Positions 9,490 to 17,886 of a DNA stretch of 64,000 bases are shown one piece after another. Location of the stretch: contig WGNI01000002.1 of assembly GCA_016124655.1 (NCBI GenBank), positions 186,001 to 250,000 on the forward strand, given 5' to 3'. Numbering within the stretch: position 1 is the first letter of the stretch; each line of letters opens with the position of its first letter. The notes under the pieces were generated by a model. That model worked only from the letters and a program-made list of their open reading frames with translations, ran no database searches and was not told the origin of the DNA. The stretch comes from Alphaproteobacteria bacterium. Its GTDB lineage: Bacteria; Pseudomonadota; Alphaproteobacteria; Caulobacterales; Aquidulcibacteraceae. Position numbers and translations under genes: made by a program.

Positions 9490-10302
9490 TCAGCGCGACA
9501 TGAAGACCGGCAATGTCGCGTGTGCGATCAGGTGTTGCGTCACGCCGCCAAACAACAATTCGCTCACGCGCCAGCGGCCGTATCCGCCCATGACCAGGAG
9601 ATCCGCAGTTGCGGCCTGGGCCAGCACCGTTGCGCCCACGCCGTCGGGTTCCGCCGCGATCGCGCGCGTTGAGGCGTTGACGCCGCGTGCGCGCAGCGCA
9701 TCGGCCATGCGTGTGCGCGCGTCTGCGCCGACTGGAAACGACTCAGGGTGTTCCTTGACGGCGATGAGCTCCACGGCGCCGGCCTGTTGCAGGATCGGCA
9801 GCGCATCGAAAATGGCGCGCGCGGTTTCGCGCGCGTCCTTCCACGCTACGACCACGTGCTTGAGCGTCCGCGGCGGCTTTGCCGCGGGCGGGATCATGAT
9901 GATCGGCCGGCCGCTCATGAACAACGCGGCCTGAAACAGGTCGTCGTCGATGAAACTGTGCTTGCGCAGCGGGGGACCGACGAGCGCGATATCGGCGCTG
10001 CGCAGAACGCTGGCGGCGTCGAGCGCCAGCCGATCGGCGAGCGCAGAGAGCAGCATTGTATCTGCGCCCAACGCGTCCCTGGCCCAGGTCTCCGCAGCGT
10101 GGGCTTCCTGGCGCACGGCTTCCCAGACGCCTTCGAACACGCCGGCCATGGAGTCGGCGCCCGGCCCATAGGGCGTGACCGGCTGGCACGCGACAATCAG
10201 GGCGCGCAGTTTCAGGCCCAGCGCTTGCGCGATGGCGCGCGCGCATTCACCGCGCGCTCTTCCTACGTCGGTGGAGTCGATGTGGACGAGCAGGTCATGC
10301 AT
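9490..10302 (-). CDS. Universal stress protein (tandem UspA type)
   Basis: This 270-residue protein fits two UspA units. The second ends in the nucleotide-binding pattern LVMGGYGRWRVSELLFGG (G-x2-G-x9-G-like) followed by the closing strand LPVFMSR; the first is degenerate. I chose the ATG at 10302 (MHDLLVHID) because AGCGAGG lies just upstream and the frame beyond it overlaps the neighbouring gene on the other strand. It is a cytosolic stress protein. It lies beside the prkA trio and a host-attachment-type gene, so the stretch reads as a stress-response neighbourhood. Confidence 0.88.
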   Translation of the reverse strand: MHDLLVHIDSTDVGRARGECARAIAQALGLKLRALIVACQPVTPYGPGADSMAGVFEGVWEAVRQEAHAAETWARDALGADTMLLSALADRLALDAASVLRSADIALVGPPLRKHSFIDDDLFQAALFMSGRPIIMIPPAAKPPRTLKHVVVAWKDARETARAIFDALPILQQAGAVELIAVKEHPESFPVGADARTRMADALRARGVNASTRAIAAEPDGVGATVLAQAATADLLVMGGYGRWRVSELLFGGVTQHLIAHATLPVFMSR

Positions 10303-10419
10303 GGCGGCGCCTCGCTGTGATCGCGGCGATCCCACACCGTGCGCAACCACCGTGCATTGAGACGCATCAATGCGCGCGCGCGGTCCTTGCGAGATGCTGG
10401 CGCGGTTTGGAGAGCTGCG

Positions 10420-10869
10420 ATGCGCAATCCCGGGTGCACGTGGATTCTGGTCGCGGACGGGCGCCGCGCCCGGGTCTTCGAGGAGGTCCGGCGCGGCGCT
10501 GCGCTCAGCGAGCGTGAAGACGCTGCGCTCGCGCTTCATCCGACCGATCTGGAGACGCCCACGGACCGGCCGCCGCGCGTGTTCGACCGCATGGGCGAGC
10601 ATCGCCACGCCATGGAGGCGGGCGGGTCGCCGCACGCGCGCGCGGAGGCGGCGTTTCTCGCCCGGGTCTGCGCTGCGATCGACAGCGCGCATCGGGCGGG
10701 CGCGTTCCAGTCGCTGGTCGTGATCGCGCCGCCGCGAGCCATGGGCGCGTTGCGGGCGGGCTGGTCCGAGCGCGTGCATGCGGCGATCGCGCACGAGGAC
10801 GCCAAGGAGCGCGTCGACGCCGACGCAGCGGCGATTGGGGAGGCGCTGAAAGCGCTGCGGCTGCCTTAG
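10420..10869 (+). CDS. Host attachment protein family (pfam Host_attach type)
   Basis: This 149-residue protein starts at the ATG with GGAGAG eight bases upstream. The N-terminus TWILVADGRRARVFEE and the pattern FLARVCAAID...VVIAPPRAMGALR match the family first named for Agrobacterium attachment. Members also resemble the Rossmann-like fold of translation-linked proteins. The actual function is uncertain; I see no signal peptide or membrane segment, so it is probably cytosolic. It is divergent from the universal stress gene, sharing the 117-base gap between them. Confidence 0.82.
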   Translation: MRNPGCTWILVADGRRARVFEEVRRGAALSEREDAALALHPTDLETPTDRPPRVFDRMGEHRHAMEAGGSPHARAEAAFLARVCAAIDSAHRAGAFQSLVVIAPPRAMGALRAGWSERVHAAIAHEDAKERVDADAAAIGEALKALRLP

Positions 10870-10879
10870 ACCCGGCGTG

Positions 10880-10904
10880 GTGGACGCCAAAAATCGGCGT
10901 CCAC
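10880..10904 (+). terminator. 9-bp perfect hairpin after the attachment-family gene
   Basis: GTGGACGCC, a 7-base loop AAAAATC, then GGCGTCCAC. It begins 11 bases after the stop codon. No T-run follows, so it is a stem-loop of terminator shape rather than a canonical intrinsic terminator. A second GC-rich hairpin (GCCCT...CCGGCCGC / GCGGCCGG...AGGGC) follows at about 10918-10952. Confidence 0.5.
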
Positions 10905-10986
10905 GTTGGGTCATCCCGCCCTGGGCCGGCCGCCTTGCGCGGCCGGGAGGGCGCGTGTAAACCCTCCGCTCCCGAAAACCGGGCAG

Positions 10987-11062
10987 GCCGCCTTAGCTCA
11001 GCCGGTAGAGCGGCGCATTCGTAATGCGTAGGTCAGGTGTTCGAGTCACCTAGGCGGCACCA
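10987..11062 (+). tRNA. tRNA-Thr (anticodon CGT)
   Basis: The cloverleaf is complete: acceptor GCCGCCT/AGGCGGC (7 bp), D stem GCTC/GAGC, anticodon loop TTCGTAA with CGT at 11020-11022, T arm with TTCGAGT, discriminator A and an encoded CCA. It reads ACG threonine codons. The anticodon stem opens with a G-T wobble. Its last 17 bases overlap the 3' end of the anti-sigma gene on the other strand. Confidence 0.96.
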
Positions 11063-11765
11063 TTTCCTCATTGCTTGGGTCGTTGCGCCAGCCTGCGTCG
11101 CGCGCAGCGCGTTCGGCGGGCTGATCGAAGACGTCGCCTTCAATCCGCGCTTCAACCGCCTGCAACACCAGCGAAGACGACACCATGCGCATTTCCGGAT
11201 CGGCGCCGGTGCGCTCCAGCATGGCGATGCGCCAGTCGCCGCCGTCGCGACACGCCAGCCCTTCATCGCCGCCAGCGGCGAACGTCCGGCAGAAGCCGCC
11301 ATCTTGATCCGTGAAGGTGAGGCCGATGCGGATCGGCGCTGCGCCTGCTGAGGCGAGCTGTGTGTCGAGCGCGTGCGCCAAGGCGCCGCGTGCGACGAGG
11401 CCGTCTTCGTTGGCGTAGAGATCGCTCCCGCCGCGCAAGGCGCCTGCGCCCAGCACGATGCCGACGAAGAAGGTTGCGGCGAGCGCTGCGATCTGCGTCA
11501 TCAGTCGCGCCCGGTTTTGTTTTGCCGCGGCGAAATCAATGACGGCGGGCGCTTGGGATGCGCGCGCGGCCGCGATCAGACGCTCCGGCACGGGCTCGTC
11601 GGCGATCGGCGCAAAGGCGCTTGAGAGGCGCGCGCGTACAGCGCGATGGGCGTCGCACTTTTTCCGCAGGTCGGGATCGGCGGCGATGGCGGCTTCCACA
11701 GACGCACGCTCGGCGTCGCTCAATTCGCCGTCGACATAGGCCATCAATTGCGCCTCCGTGATCAT
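11046..11765 (-). CDS. Membrane-anchored anti-sigma factor
   Basis: This 239-residue protein opens with the anti-sigma N-terminal pattern MITEAQLMAYVDGELS. One transmembrane helix at about 107-127 (IAALAATFFVGIVLGAGAL) is followed by a periplasmic domain. The zinc-binding HxxxCxxC motif of ZAS anti-sigma factors is absent. It should hold the co-transcribed ECF sigma factor at the membrane until a cell-envelope signal arrives. The start codon overlaps the sigma stop by four bases (ATGA). Oddly, the last codons run antisense through the T arm and acceptor stem of tRNA-Thr. Confidence 0.85.
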   Translation of the reverse strand: MITEAQLMAYVDGELSDAERASVEAAIAADPDLRKKCDAHRAVRARLSSAFAPIADEPVPERLIAAARASQAPAVIDFAAAKQNRARLMTQIAALAATFFVGIVLGAGALRGGSDLYANEDGLVARGALAHALDTQLASAGAAPIRIGLTFTDQDGGFCRTFAAGGDEGLACRDGGDWRIAMLERTGADPEMRMVSSSLVLQAVEARIEGDVFDQPAERAARDAGWRNDPSNEEMVPPR

Positions 11766-12271
11766 GCTGACGCTCCCAAAATCTGCACCAGCGCTTCGCG
11801 TCCGCGGGCCAGGCGGCTGGTGACCGTGCCGATCGGCAATTGCAGCGCGTCGGCGGTTTCGCGATAGGAAAAGCCTTCGACGCACACCATCGCGATGACG
11901 ATGCGCTGCTCCTCCGGCAGCGATTGCATCGCGGTCTCCACAGCGCGCAGTTCCAATTTGGCCTCCACGGCGGCGGCGCCTTCGTCGCCGACGGTTTCGC
12001 CCGCCTCCGGCGGCGCGAACACTTTCGCGCGCCGTCCGCGCGAGCGCGCTTCGTCAATCCAAGCGTTTTTCAAGACGCGAAACATCCAGGCGTCGAGGCG
12101 CGTGCCGGGCTGGTATTGCGCGAGATTGCGCAACGCCCGCTCCACGCCGATCTGGACGAGGTCGTCCGCGTCGGCGGCGGAGCCGGCCAGGCTTCGCGCG
12201 AACCGCCGCAAGCGCGGCAGCAGCGCGACGATGGCCTCTTGCGTGTCCGGATGCTCCATTGTCGCTCCCAT
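11762..12271 (-). CDS. ECF-type RNA polymerase sigma factor
   Basis: This 169-residue protein has sigma region 2 (DADDLVQIGVERALRN, then WMFRVLKNAWIDEARSRGR) and region 4 with the helix-turn-helix FSYRETADALQLPIGTVTSRL. There is no region 1 or 3, which defines the ECF group. A second Met at residue 5 is an alternative start. It is co-transcribed with its anti-sigma factor and divergent from a secreted subtilase and a low-complexity exported protein, which are probable members of its regulon (inference). Confidence 0.93.
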   Translation of the reverse strand: MGATMEHPDTQEAIVALLPRLRRFARSLAGSAADADDLVQIGVERALRNLAQYQPGTRLDAWMFRVLKNAWIDEARSRGRRAKVFAPPEAGETVGDEGAAAVEAKLELRAVETAMQSLPEEQRIVIAMVCVEGFSYRETADALQLPIGTVTSRLARGREALVQILGASA

Positions 12272-12273
12272 AA

Positions 12274-12304
12274 CGGCCGGGGAAGGCGGTTTCTTCCCGG
12301 CCGG
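12274..12304. promoter_or_regulatory. GC-rich inverted repeat in the sigma/subtilase divergent region
   Basis: GGCCGGGGAAG and CTTCCCGGCC face each other around GCGGTTT, three bases beyond the sigma start codon. It could be a leader hairpin or an operator for the divergent pair. I could not identify a convincing ECF promoter pair beside it. Confidence 0.35.
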
Positions 12305-12372
12305 CGCAGAAACGTGCGCGGCAGCGGGAAGGGTCCGTGGCTTTGGGACGTTGAGGGATAGAAGGAGTCGGG

Positions 12373-13551
12373 ATGCGGTGGGTCGTTTTGATCGCGGCGG
12401 CGGCGGCTGCGCCCAGTTTGGCGTTTGCGCAGATCGGCGGCCTGCCGGTTCCGCAGGTCCCCGGCGTGGGTCTGCCGAATCTCGGCGAGACCGTGGGCGA
12501 CACGCTGAGCCAGACCCAATCGCTCGCGCGTCAGGCGATGGAGGCGAGGGAACTGCGGGTCCGCGATCTGCTGCGCCGGCATCGCGACGTGCTGGAGCGC
12601 GACCCCAACGGCGCCCCCATTGTGTGGCGCGAAATCACGGCGTGGAGCCCTTCGCCGGAAACGCTGGCCGCAGCGCAGGCGCAGGGTTTCGCGATCACGG
12701 AAGACGCCATTCTTGAGGGTTTGGACGAGCGCCTGGTGACGCTGCGCGCGCCGGCGGGCGCGTCGACCCGCTCGGCTCTGCGCGCTCTGCGCCGGATCGA
12801 TCCCGAGGGCGTGTTCGATTTCAACCACATCTATCTGGAAAGCGGCGGCGCGCCCGTCGCTATGCAAGGGCAGTCGACCCCGGGCGTGCGCGTTGGGCTG
12901 ATCGACGGCGGGGTGGACGCGCGCGCGCTCTCTGGCGTGACGGTGCGGCAGAGGGGCTTTGCGGGCGACGCCGCCGCAAGCGCGCATGGCGGCGCCGTTG
13001 CGGGCTTGTTAACCGGGCCGGGCGCTGCGCTGTTCGTTGCGGATGTCTATTGCGGGGCGGCGACAGGCGGCTCGGCGCGCGCGGTGGCGCAGGCGCTGGG
13101 CTGGATGGCGCAGGAGCGCGTCGGCGTGATCAATGTCAGCCTGGTTGGGCCGCGCAACGCGACGCTGCAGGCCGCGATCGCGGCCATGGTGCGGCGCGGA
13201 CATGTGATAGTTGCTGCGGTCGGCAATGACGGGCCATCGGCGGCGCCGCTCTATCCCGCGGCGTTTCCAGGCGTCATCGGCGTGACGGGCGTGACCGCGC
13301 GCGGGCGGGCGCTGTTGGAGGCGGGGCGCGGACCGCAGGTGGATTTCGCAGCGCGCGGCGACAGCGCGGCCGGACGGGGAACTTCCTTTGCGTCGCCAAT
13401 CGTGGCGCGGACGCTGGCAAGACGGTTAACCGCGCCATCCCCGGAGCGTGCGGCGCGGGCGGTGGCGGCGCTTGAGTCCGTCGCGACAGACCTTGGCGCG
13501 CCGGGGCGGGACGATGTTTACGGCGCGGGCCTGATCAGCGGCGAGGAATAA
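12373..13551 (+). CDS. S8 family serine peptidase (subtilisin-like), secreted
   Basis: This 392-residue protein has a signal peptide ending near residue 22 (PSLAFAQ). The subtilase triad is visible: Asp in RVGLIDGGVD, His in AHGGAVAGLL, Ser in GRGTSFASPIVA, plus the oxyanion segment VAAVGNDGPSA. A region of about 130 residues before the Asp probably acts as a propeptide. AAGGAG sits six bases before the ATG. It acts in the periplasm or outside the cell. Divergent placement from an ECF sigma/anti-sigma pair suggests it is controlled by, or feeds into, that circuit; direct cleavage of the anti-sigma factor is speculation. Confidence 0.92.
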   Translation: MRWVVLIAAAAAAPSLAFAQIGGLPVPQVPGVGLPNLGETVGDTLSQTQSLARQAMEARELRVRDLLRRHRDVLERDPNGAPIVWREITAWSPSPETLAAAQAQGFAITEDAILEGLDERLVTLRAPAGASTRSALRALRRIDPEGVFDFNHIYLESGGAPVAMQGQSTPGVRVGLIDGGVDARALSGVTVRQRGFAGDAAASAHGGAVAGLLTGPGAALFVADVYCGAATGGSARAVAQALGWMAQERVGVINVSLVGPRNATLQAAIAAMVRRGHVIVAAVGNDGPSAAPLYPAAFPGVIGVTGVTARGRALLEAGRGPQVDFAARGDSAAGRGTSFASPIVARTLARRLTAPSPERAARAVAALESVATDLGAPGRDDVYGAGLISGEE

Positions 13552-13641
13552 TTTTTCGCAAGGCTGGGAAGAAATCCGAAATCCGGGCCGTTTCCCTCTC
13601 AAGCCGGTCGCGTGCGGCCGCAAGAGCAGAGGGCAATTGAC

Positions 13642-14487
13642 ATGAACACCAAGATTTTCTGCGCCAGCGCGGCTGCAGCCGCACTTCTTACATTCGCGGC
13701 GCCTGCCAGCGCGCAACTTTCCGGCGGCCTCGGCGGCGCGGTGAGCGGAACCGTCGGCGGCGCGGTTTCGCGTCCGGGCGGCTTGCCGGGCGTGGGCGAC
13801 ATCACGTCTGGCGCGCGAGGCCATATCGATGAAACCGCGCGTGAGGCGCGGCGTGAAGCCCGCCGCGCGCGTCGCGAAGCGACTGAAGCAGAACGCGCGG
13901 CGACGTCGGCGCCCAGCGCTGTCGCCGGCAATGCCGGCGGCGCATTGAACGGCGCCGGCGCGTTGTCGCGCGAAGGCGCGTCGCTGTCGGGCGGCGGGAC
14001 CGGCGCAACCGAAGGCGCCGCGGATCTGCCGATCGCGCGCGGCGGCGGCAATGCTTCTGGCGGCGCGCAAGGATCGGCGAGTGCGGACTCCGGCCTGATT
14101 GGACAGGTGGAGCGCACCGCGCAACGCGGCCGCAACGCGGGTCAATCGGCTGTTTCGCGTACGCAAGACGGTGCGATGAACGCTGCGTCCGCTGCGCGCA
14201 ACGCCAGCGCCGCCGATGCGAACGGCGCGCTCTCCGGCGGCGGAGACGCCTCGACGCAAGGCGCGTCTTTCTCCGGCGAGAGCGCGGGTTCGGCCGAAAG
14301 CGCCGCGACAGCGCAGCTGGCAGACGCTGCGTCCGCCGCGACGGAGACAACGCAAGGCGCCGCGCGCCGGGCCGGACGCGCTGCGCGCGAGGAAGGACGT
14401 GAAACTCGGGACAACGCGCGGGACACGCATGTCAGCGCAGACGCTTCGGCCAACGCGGACGCCGGCGCATCCGCCCACTCGCGCTAA
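13642..14487 (+). CDS. Low-complexity Ala/Gly-rich exported protein
   Basis: This 281-residue protein starts MNTKIF with a clear signal peptide (cut after APASAQ, about residue 24). The mature part is built almost wholly of Ala, Gly, Ser, Arg and Glu, with a basic-acidic helical stretch of EAR/RRAR repeats around residues 65-90. I recognise no family. It follows the subtilase by 90 bases and carries its own GAGGG ribosome-binding site. It may be a cell-envelope or matrix protein; the function is unknown. Confidence 0.7.
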   Translation: MNTKIFCASAAAAALLTFAAPASAQLSGGLGGAVSGTVGGAVSRPGGLPGVGDITSGARGHIDETAREARREARRARREATEAERAATSAPSAVAGNAGGALNGAGALSREGASLSGGGTGATEGAADLPIARGGGNASGGAQGSASADSGLIGQVERTAQRGRNAGQSAVSRTQDGAMNAASAARNASAADANGALSGGGDASTQGASFSGESAGSAESAATAQLADAASAATETTQGAARRAGRAAREEGRETRDNARDTHVSADASANADAGASAHSR

Positions 14488-14509
14488 CGGCGCGCGGGCC
14501 GAGGGGCTG

Positions 14510-14544
14510 GAGCGGCGGGGCCTAATCGGTCCCGCCGCTCTTTC
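14510..14544. terminator. Bidirectional hairpin terminator
   Basis: GAGCGGCGGG (14510-14519) pairs perfectly with CCCGCCGCTC (14531-14540) and TTTC follows. It lies between a gene ending at 14487 on plus and one ending at 14565 on minus, so it can serve both. Confidence 0.75.
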
Positions 14545-14564
14545 GGCATTCTGGGCTCAGATGA

Positions 14565-15299
14565 TCAATGGCCGAGCGCTTCGATCACCAGCCGCGCTGC
14601 GGCTGCAGATGAATTCTGCTGCTGGCCGGTGATGAGGCGGCCGTCGCGCACGGCGAATTCCGCCAACAGGCCCGCGGTGATGAAATTGGTTTCGGCGATC
14701 GCCTTGGCTTCGGTCTCGATCCAGAAGGGCTGGATCTTCATGTTTGCTGCGTGCTCGGCGTAGCGCTCTTCGGAATTGGCGAAGCCGGTCCAGGTTTTGT
14801 CCTTCACCAGGAGGTCGCCGTTCGACAACCGCGTGCGCAAGAGCACGCATGTGCCGTGACACACCGCAGAGAGGATCTTTCCGTCTTCGTAGAAGCGCGC
14901 GAGGACGCCGTGCAGGTCTGCATCGTGCGCCATCGTCACCATCGGACCCTGGCCGCCAACGACAAACGCTGCGTCGAAGCGATTGAGATCGAGGCTTGCG
15001 AGCGCGGGCGTGTTCTTGATCAGCGGCGCGGTGATCGGCGACGTCTTGAAGCCGAGCGAAATGATGTCGTGCGCGGCGTAGCCGCTTTCGTGCGTGGGAT
15101 CGCTCCAGGCGTCGGCTTCGAGATCGCCGCCCTTCGGCGAGGCGACAACAATGTCATAATCCGCGTGATGAAACTCCAACCAGGCATGGCTCAACTCCGC
15201 CCACCAAAATCCAATGGGCCATTGCGTCACCGGCGAGGTCGCAGGATTGGAGACGATCATCACGACGGATCGCTTGGCCGGCGCTGCGGATTGGCCCAT
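14565..15299 (-). CDS. DJ-1/PfpI family protein (type 1 glutamine amidotransferase-like)
   Basis: This 244-residue protein has the DJ-1/PfpI fold signature: the nucleophile-elbow Cys in SAVCHGTCVLL, preceded by FVVGGQGPMV, and an acidic residue region early on. The ATG at 15299 is preceded by AGGAG, so I prefer it to an upstream in-frame start. Family members include glyoxalase III-type enzymes, chaperones and proteases; the exact activity cannot be told from sequence. It is co-oriented with the NADP reductase gene, 69 bases downstream of it, and both are divergent from a TetR regulator. Confidence 0.85.
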   Translation of the reverse strand: MGQSAAPAKRSVVMIVSNPATSPVTQWPIGFWWAELSHAWLEFHHADYDIVVASPKGGDLEADAWSDPTHESGYAAHDIISLGFKTSPITAPLIKNTPALASLDLNRFDAAFVVGGQGPMVTMAHDADLHGVLARFYEDGKILSAVCHGTCVLLRTRLSNGDLLVKDKTWTGFANSEERYAEHAANMKIQPFWIETEAKAIAETNFITAGLLAEFAVRDGRLITGQQQNSSAAAARLVIEALGH

Positions 15300-15368
15300 G
15301 GCGTTGCTCCTGATCTCAGTTTCGGTTTGCGGGCGCTTATTGAGATGCCACCACATTGGAGCGGCCTT

Positions 15369-16013
15369 TCAGCTGGGCGTGTTTGCGGAGACGTGCGCGA
15401 AGCTGAAGTCGCGACCGTCCGGGCCTGTTGCGGCGCGCTGAATCCAGAACATCGCCAGGGGCTCGAGCAGGCGCGCAGTCGTCAGCGGGCCCGCGTCGCG
15501 CGCGTCGAAGCCGAGTTCGCCGACAAGTGAAAGCGCGGTGCGCTTTCCCGCCGCGTCGTCGCCGGCGACATACATCATCGGCGCTACAGGAAATTGCGAC
15601 GGATCGGCCATGACATTGAAGCCGACCTGATTGAGGGTTTTGAAAACGTGCGCGCCCTTGGCCCATTGCGCGACACGCTCGCCGCCGGATTCAGAGAATC
15701 CCAGCGTGAGATAAAGGCCTTGAGGGCCATAGGCGATCGGGTTGGTGCAATCGATGATGATGCGGCCTTGCAGATCGCCCAGACTTTCGATGGCGGATTG
15801 CGTGGCGTCCCATGGCGTCGCAAGCACAATGACATCCGCGCCAGTCGCGGCGGCCGATGGCGTTTGCAGCGTGACGTTCGCGCGCCCGCGCAGGCGTTCG
15901 TATTTCTCAGCCGCGGGATCGGGAGCGCCGAACGCCACGGCATGGCCATTGTCCGCCCAGCGCAAGCCTAGGGTCGCGCCGACATTGCCGGCGCCGATGA
16001 CTGCAATCTTCAT
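15369..16013 (-). CDS. NADPH-dependent F420 reductase-type oxidoreductase
   Basis: This 214-residue protein has an N-terminal dinucleotide-binding motif AVIGAGNVGATLG (GxGxxG) and the pattern VIVLATPWDA...DCTNP found in the F420-dependent NADP reductase family. Many bacterial members lack F420 and act as NADP-dependent reductases of unknown substrate. It is cytosolic. It is the first gene of a two-gene unit with the DJ-1 protein and divergent from a TetR regulator across 133 bases, which suggests repression by that regulator and a role in electrophile or redox stress (inference). Confidence 0.87.
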   Translation of the reverse strand: MKIAVIGAGNVGATLGLRWADNGHAVAFGAPDPAAEKYERLRGRANVTLQTPSAAATGADVIVLATPWDATQSAIESLGDLQGRIIIDCTNPIAYGPQGLYLTLGFSESGGERVAQWAKGAHVFKTLNQVGFNVMADPSQFPVAPMMYVAGDDAAGKRTALSLVGELGFDARDAGPLTTARLLEPLAMFWIQRAATGPDGRDFSFAHVSANTPS

Positions 16014-16146
16014 TGTCCCTCACCCAAGCCGGACCGGGCGCATTGCACCGGAAACGACGCCGCCAATATATCGACTGATGCTTATGTTTGTCCATACGCC
16101 GGGGAGAGATTGGCGCGCGCGTCCGGCTTCCGATACGATCGCTTGC

Positions 16147-16767
16147 ATGAGACGCCGGCGAACGTCCTCGATCTGCATGCGCAAGGAGCCGATCCAGGAT
16201 CGCAGCCAGGCGCGGCTCGACCGCATCCTTGAGGAAGCGGAAAAGCTCATTCTGGAACATGGCTTGCTGGGCTTGAGCATTCGCGAGGTCGCTCGGCGCG
16301 CCGACACCAATATCGCGACGTTTTATCAGTTCTTTCCCAATCGCGGGTCGCTGACGCGGCGCATCGTGGAGATTTATCATGCAAAGCTGCAAGCGGCGCT
16401 GAGCGACGCGTTGCAGGCCGCGGATGGACGCGATCTCGTGCAAGCGCTTGAGGATGTGCAGGCGAAGATGGTGCGGTTTTACCTTGCCCATCCGATCACG
16501 CTGGACATCTGGCCTGGCATTCACGCCGATCCGGATCTGCGCGCGCTCGACCGGGAGGATACAAAACAGAATGCGGCCCAGCTTGCGGCGTATCTCAAGG
16601 CGCAGCGGCCGCGCGCGCCGTGCAAGCAGATCGAAGACGCCGCGGAAGCGATCGTGCTGACCGCAGGGCCGGTGTTTCGGCACGCGGTGCAAGAGCCGCC
16701 GGCGCGGCGCAAACGCATCCTTGCGGCGCACATGGCGATGGTCGCGCGGCTGGTCGAGGGGTTTTAG
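16147..16767 (+). CDS. TetR/AcrR-family transcriptional regulator
   Basis: This 206-residue protein has an N-terminal TetR helix-turn-helix (LSIREVARRADTNIATFYQFFPNRGSL) followed by an all-helical ligand domain. I chose the ATG at 16147; a second Met at 16177 is possible. It probably represses the divergent reductase/DJ-1 unit and itself. Its stop overlaps the stop of the convergent patatin gene by four bases. The ligand is unknown. Confidence 0.88.
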   Translation: MRRRRTSSICMRKEPIQDRSQARLDRILEEAEKLILEHGLLGLSIREVARRADTNIATFYQFFPNRGSLTRRIVEIYHAKLQAALSDALQAADGRDLVQALEDVQAKMVRFYLAHPITLDIWPGIHADPDLRALDREDTKQNAAQLAAYLKAQRPRAPCKQIEDAAEAIVLTAGPVFRHAVQEPPARRKRILAAHMAMVARLVEGF

Positions 16768-17876
16768 CTGTCCTTGCCGGCCTTCACAATGCGCGGCTTC
16801 TTGCGGTACTGCGCCTGGCGGTGAATGCGATAGCCGTCCAGCGCGTCTTCCTCGCCTTGAAACAGTTTGCGGATGTCGATCGAGGATTTGACGCCGATAT
16901 CGGCGCCGTGCGCGGCGAGCCATTGCTCGGCGGCGGCGCGGCCGCGATGGAAGAGCATGTCGATGAAGGCGTGCTCGGTATTGAGTTTCGACGAGGCGCC
17001 AAGCGAAGACAGCGTCGCTTCGTCCTCGATCATATGCACGAGCACGCGGCGATAGCCGGTGCCTTCCAGACGGCCTTCCTCCAAAAGGCGCGTGACGAAG
17101 TCGACCGCGCGCAATTCCCGCAGGAGCGAGGCGTTGAAGGTGATTTCGTTGAGCCGATTCAAGATATCGCGCGCGGAGTGCGGCTTTCCGGGCCGCTTGA
17201 TCGGATTGATCTGCACGATCACGACATCGTCGGCCTCGCAGGCGTCGAACAGCGGCCAGAGCGGGGGATTGCCCATGTAACCGCCGTCCCAATAGGCGAC
17301 GCCGTCGATTTCCACCGCGTGAAACATGAAGGGCAGGCAGGCCGAGGCCATGACGTGGTCGATCGTCAGCTGTTCATTGCGGAACACCTTGGTGCGGCCG
17401 GTCTCGACATTGGTGGCCGAGAGAAACAATTTCACTGGGCTTGCGCGCACGCGGTCGAAATCGATCAGCCGGTCGACAATGTCGCGCAACGGATTGAGAT
17501 TGAGCGGATTGATTTCATAGGGGCTGACCACGCGCGAAACGAGATCGAGCCATAGATAGGCGGGGGAATGATCCAGGCTCCAGCCGCCGAACATCTGATC
17601 GAACGGCGTGCGCTGCAAGGGGCTGGAGCGCGCGGCTTCGCACACGCCGTCCCAGAAGCGGCGCAAGGTGGCGCGCGCGTCCTCGCGGCAACATTGCGCA
17701 AGCCCGTCTGCGAGCGCCACCGCGTTCATCGCGCCTGCGGAGGCGCCGGCGATGGCCTCGATCTCGATGGTTTCATCCTCCAGCAAGCGATCGAGCACGC
17801 CCCAGGAGAATGCGCCGTGCGATCCTCCGCCCTGCAGAGCGAGATTGATCATGCGCAAGGAAGATGTGTCGGCCAT
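16764..17876 (-). CDS. Patatin-like phospholipase family protein (module A)
   Basis: This 370-residue protein has the patatin oxyanion loop LQGGGSHGAFSWG (14-26), the nucleophile motif GASAG with Ser46 and the dyad Asp197 in YWDGGYMGN. The C-terminal 100 residues match the extension seen on patatins carried next to 3-hydroxybutyrate dehydrogenase genes (DUF3734 type, from memory). It is a lipid acyl hydrolase, cytosolic or membrane-peripheral; action on polyhydroxybutyrate granule lipids or polymer is inference. GAGGAG precedes the ATG. It lies ten bases after the dehydrogenase gene. A paralogue sits at 56018-57097. Confidence 0.92.
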   Translation of the reverse strand: MADTSSLRMINLALQGGGSHGAFSWGVLDRLLEDETIEIEAIAGASAGAMNAVALADGLAQCCREDARATLRRFWDGVCEAARSSPLQRTPFDQMFGGWSLDHSPAYLWLDLVSRVVSPYEINPLNLNPLRDIVDRLIDFDRVRASPVKLFLSATNVETGRTKVFRNEQLTIDHVMASACLPFMFHAVEIDGVAYWDGGYMGNPPLWPLFDACEADDVVIVQINPIKRPGKPHSARDILNRLNEITFNASLLRELRAVDFVTRLLEEGRLEGTGYRRVLVHMIEDEATLSSLGASSKLNTEHAFIDMLFHRGRAAAEQWLAAHGADIGVKSSIDIRKLFQGEEDALDGYRIHRQAQYRKKPRIVKAGKDS

Positions 17877-17886
17877 TGCAGGCTCC

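Noticed and set aside
10303..10914. N-terminal extension of the universal stress protein frame
   Set aside because: It overlaps the attachment-family gene on the other strand and its residues have shadow composition; a good ribosome-binding site marks the start at 10302.
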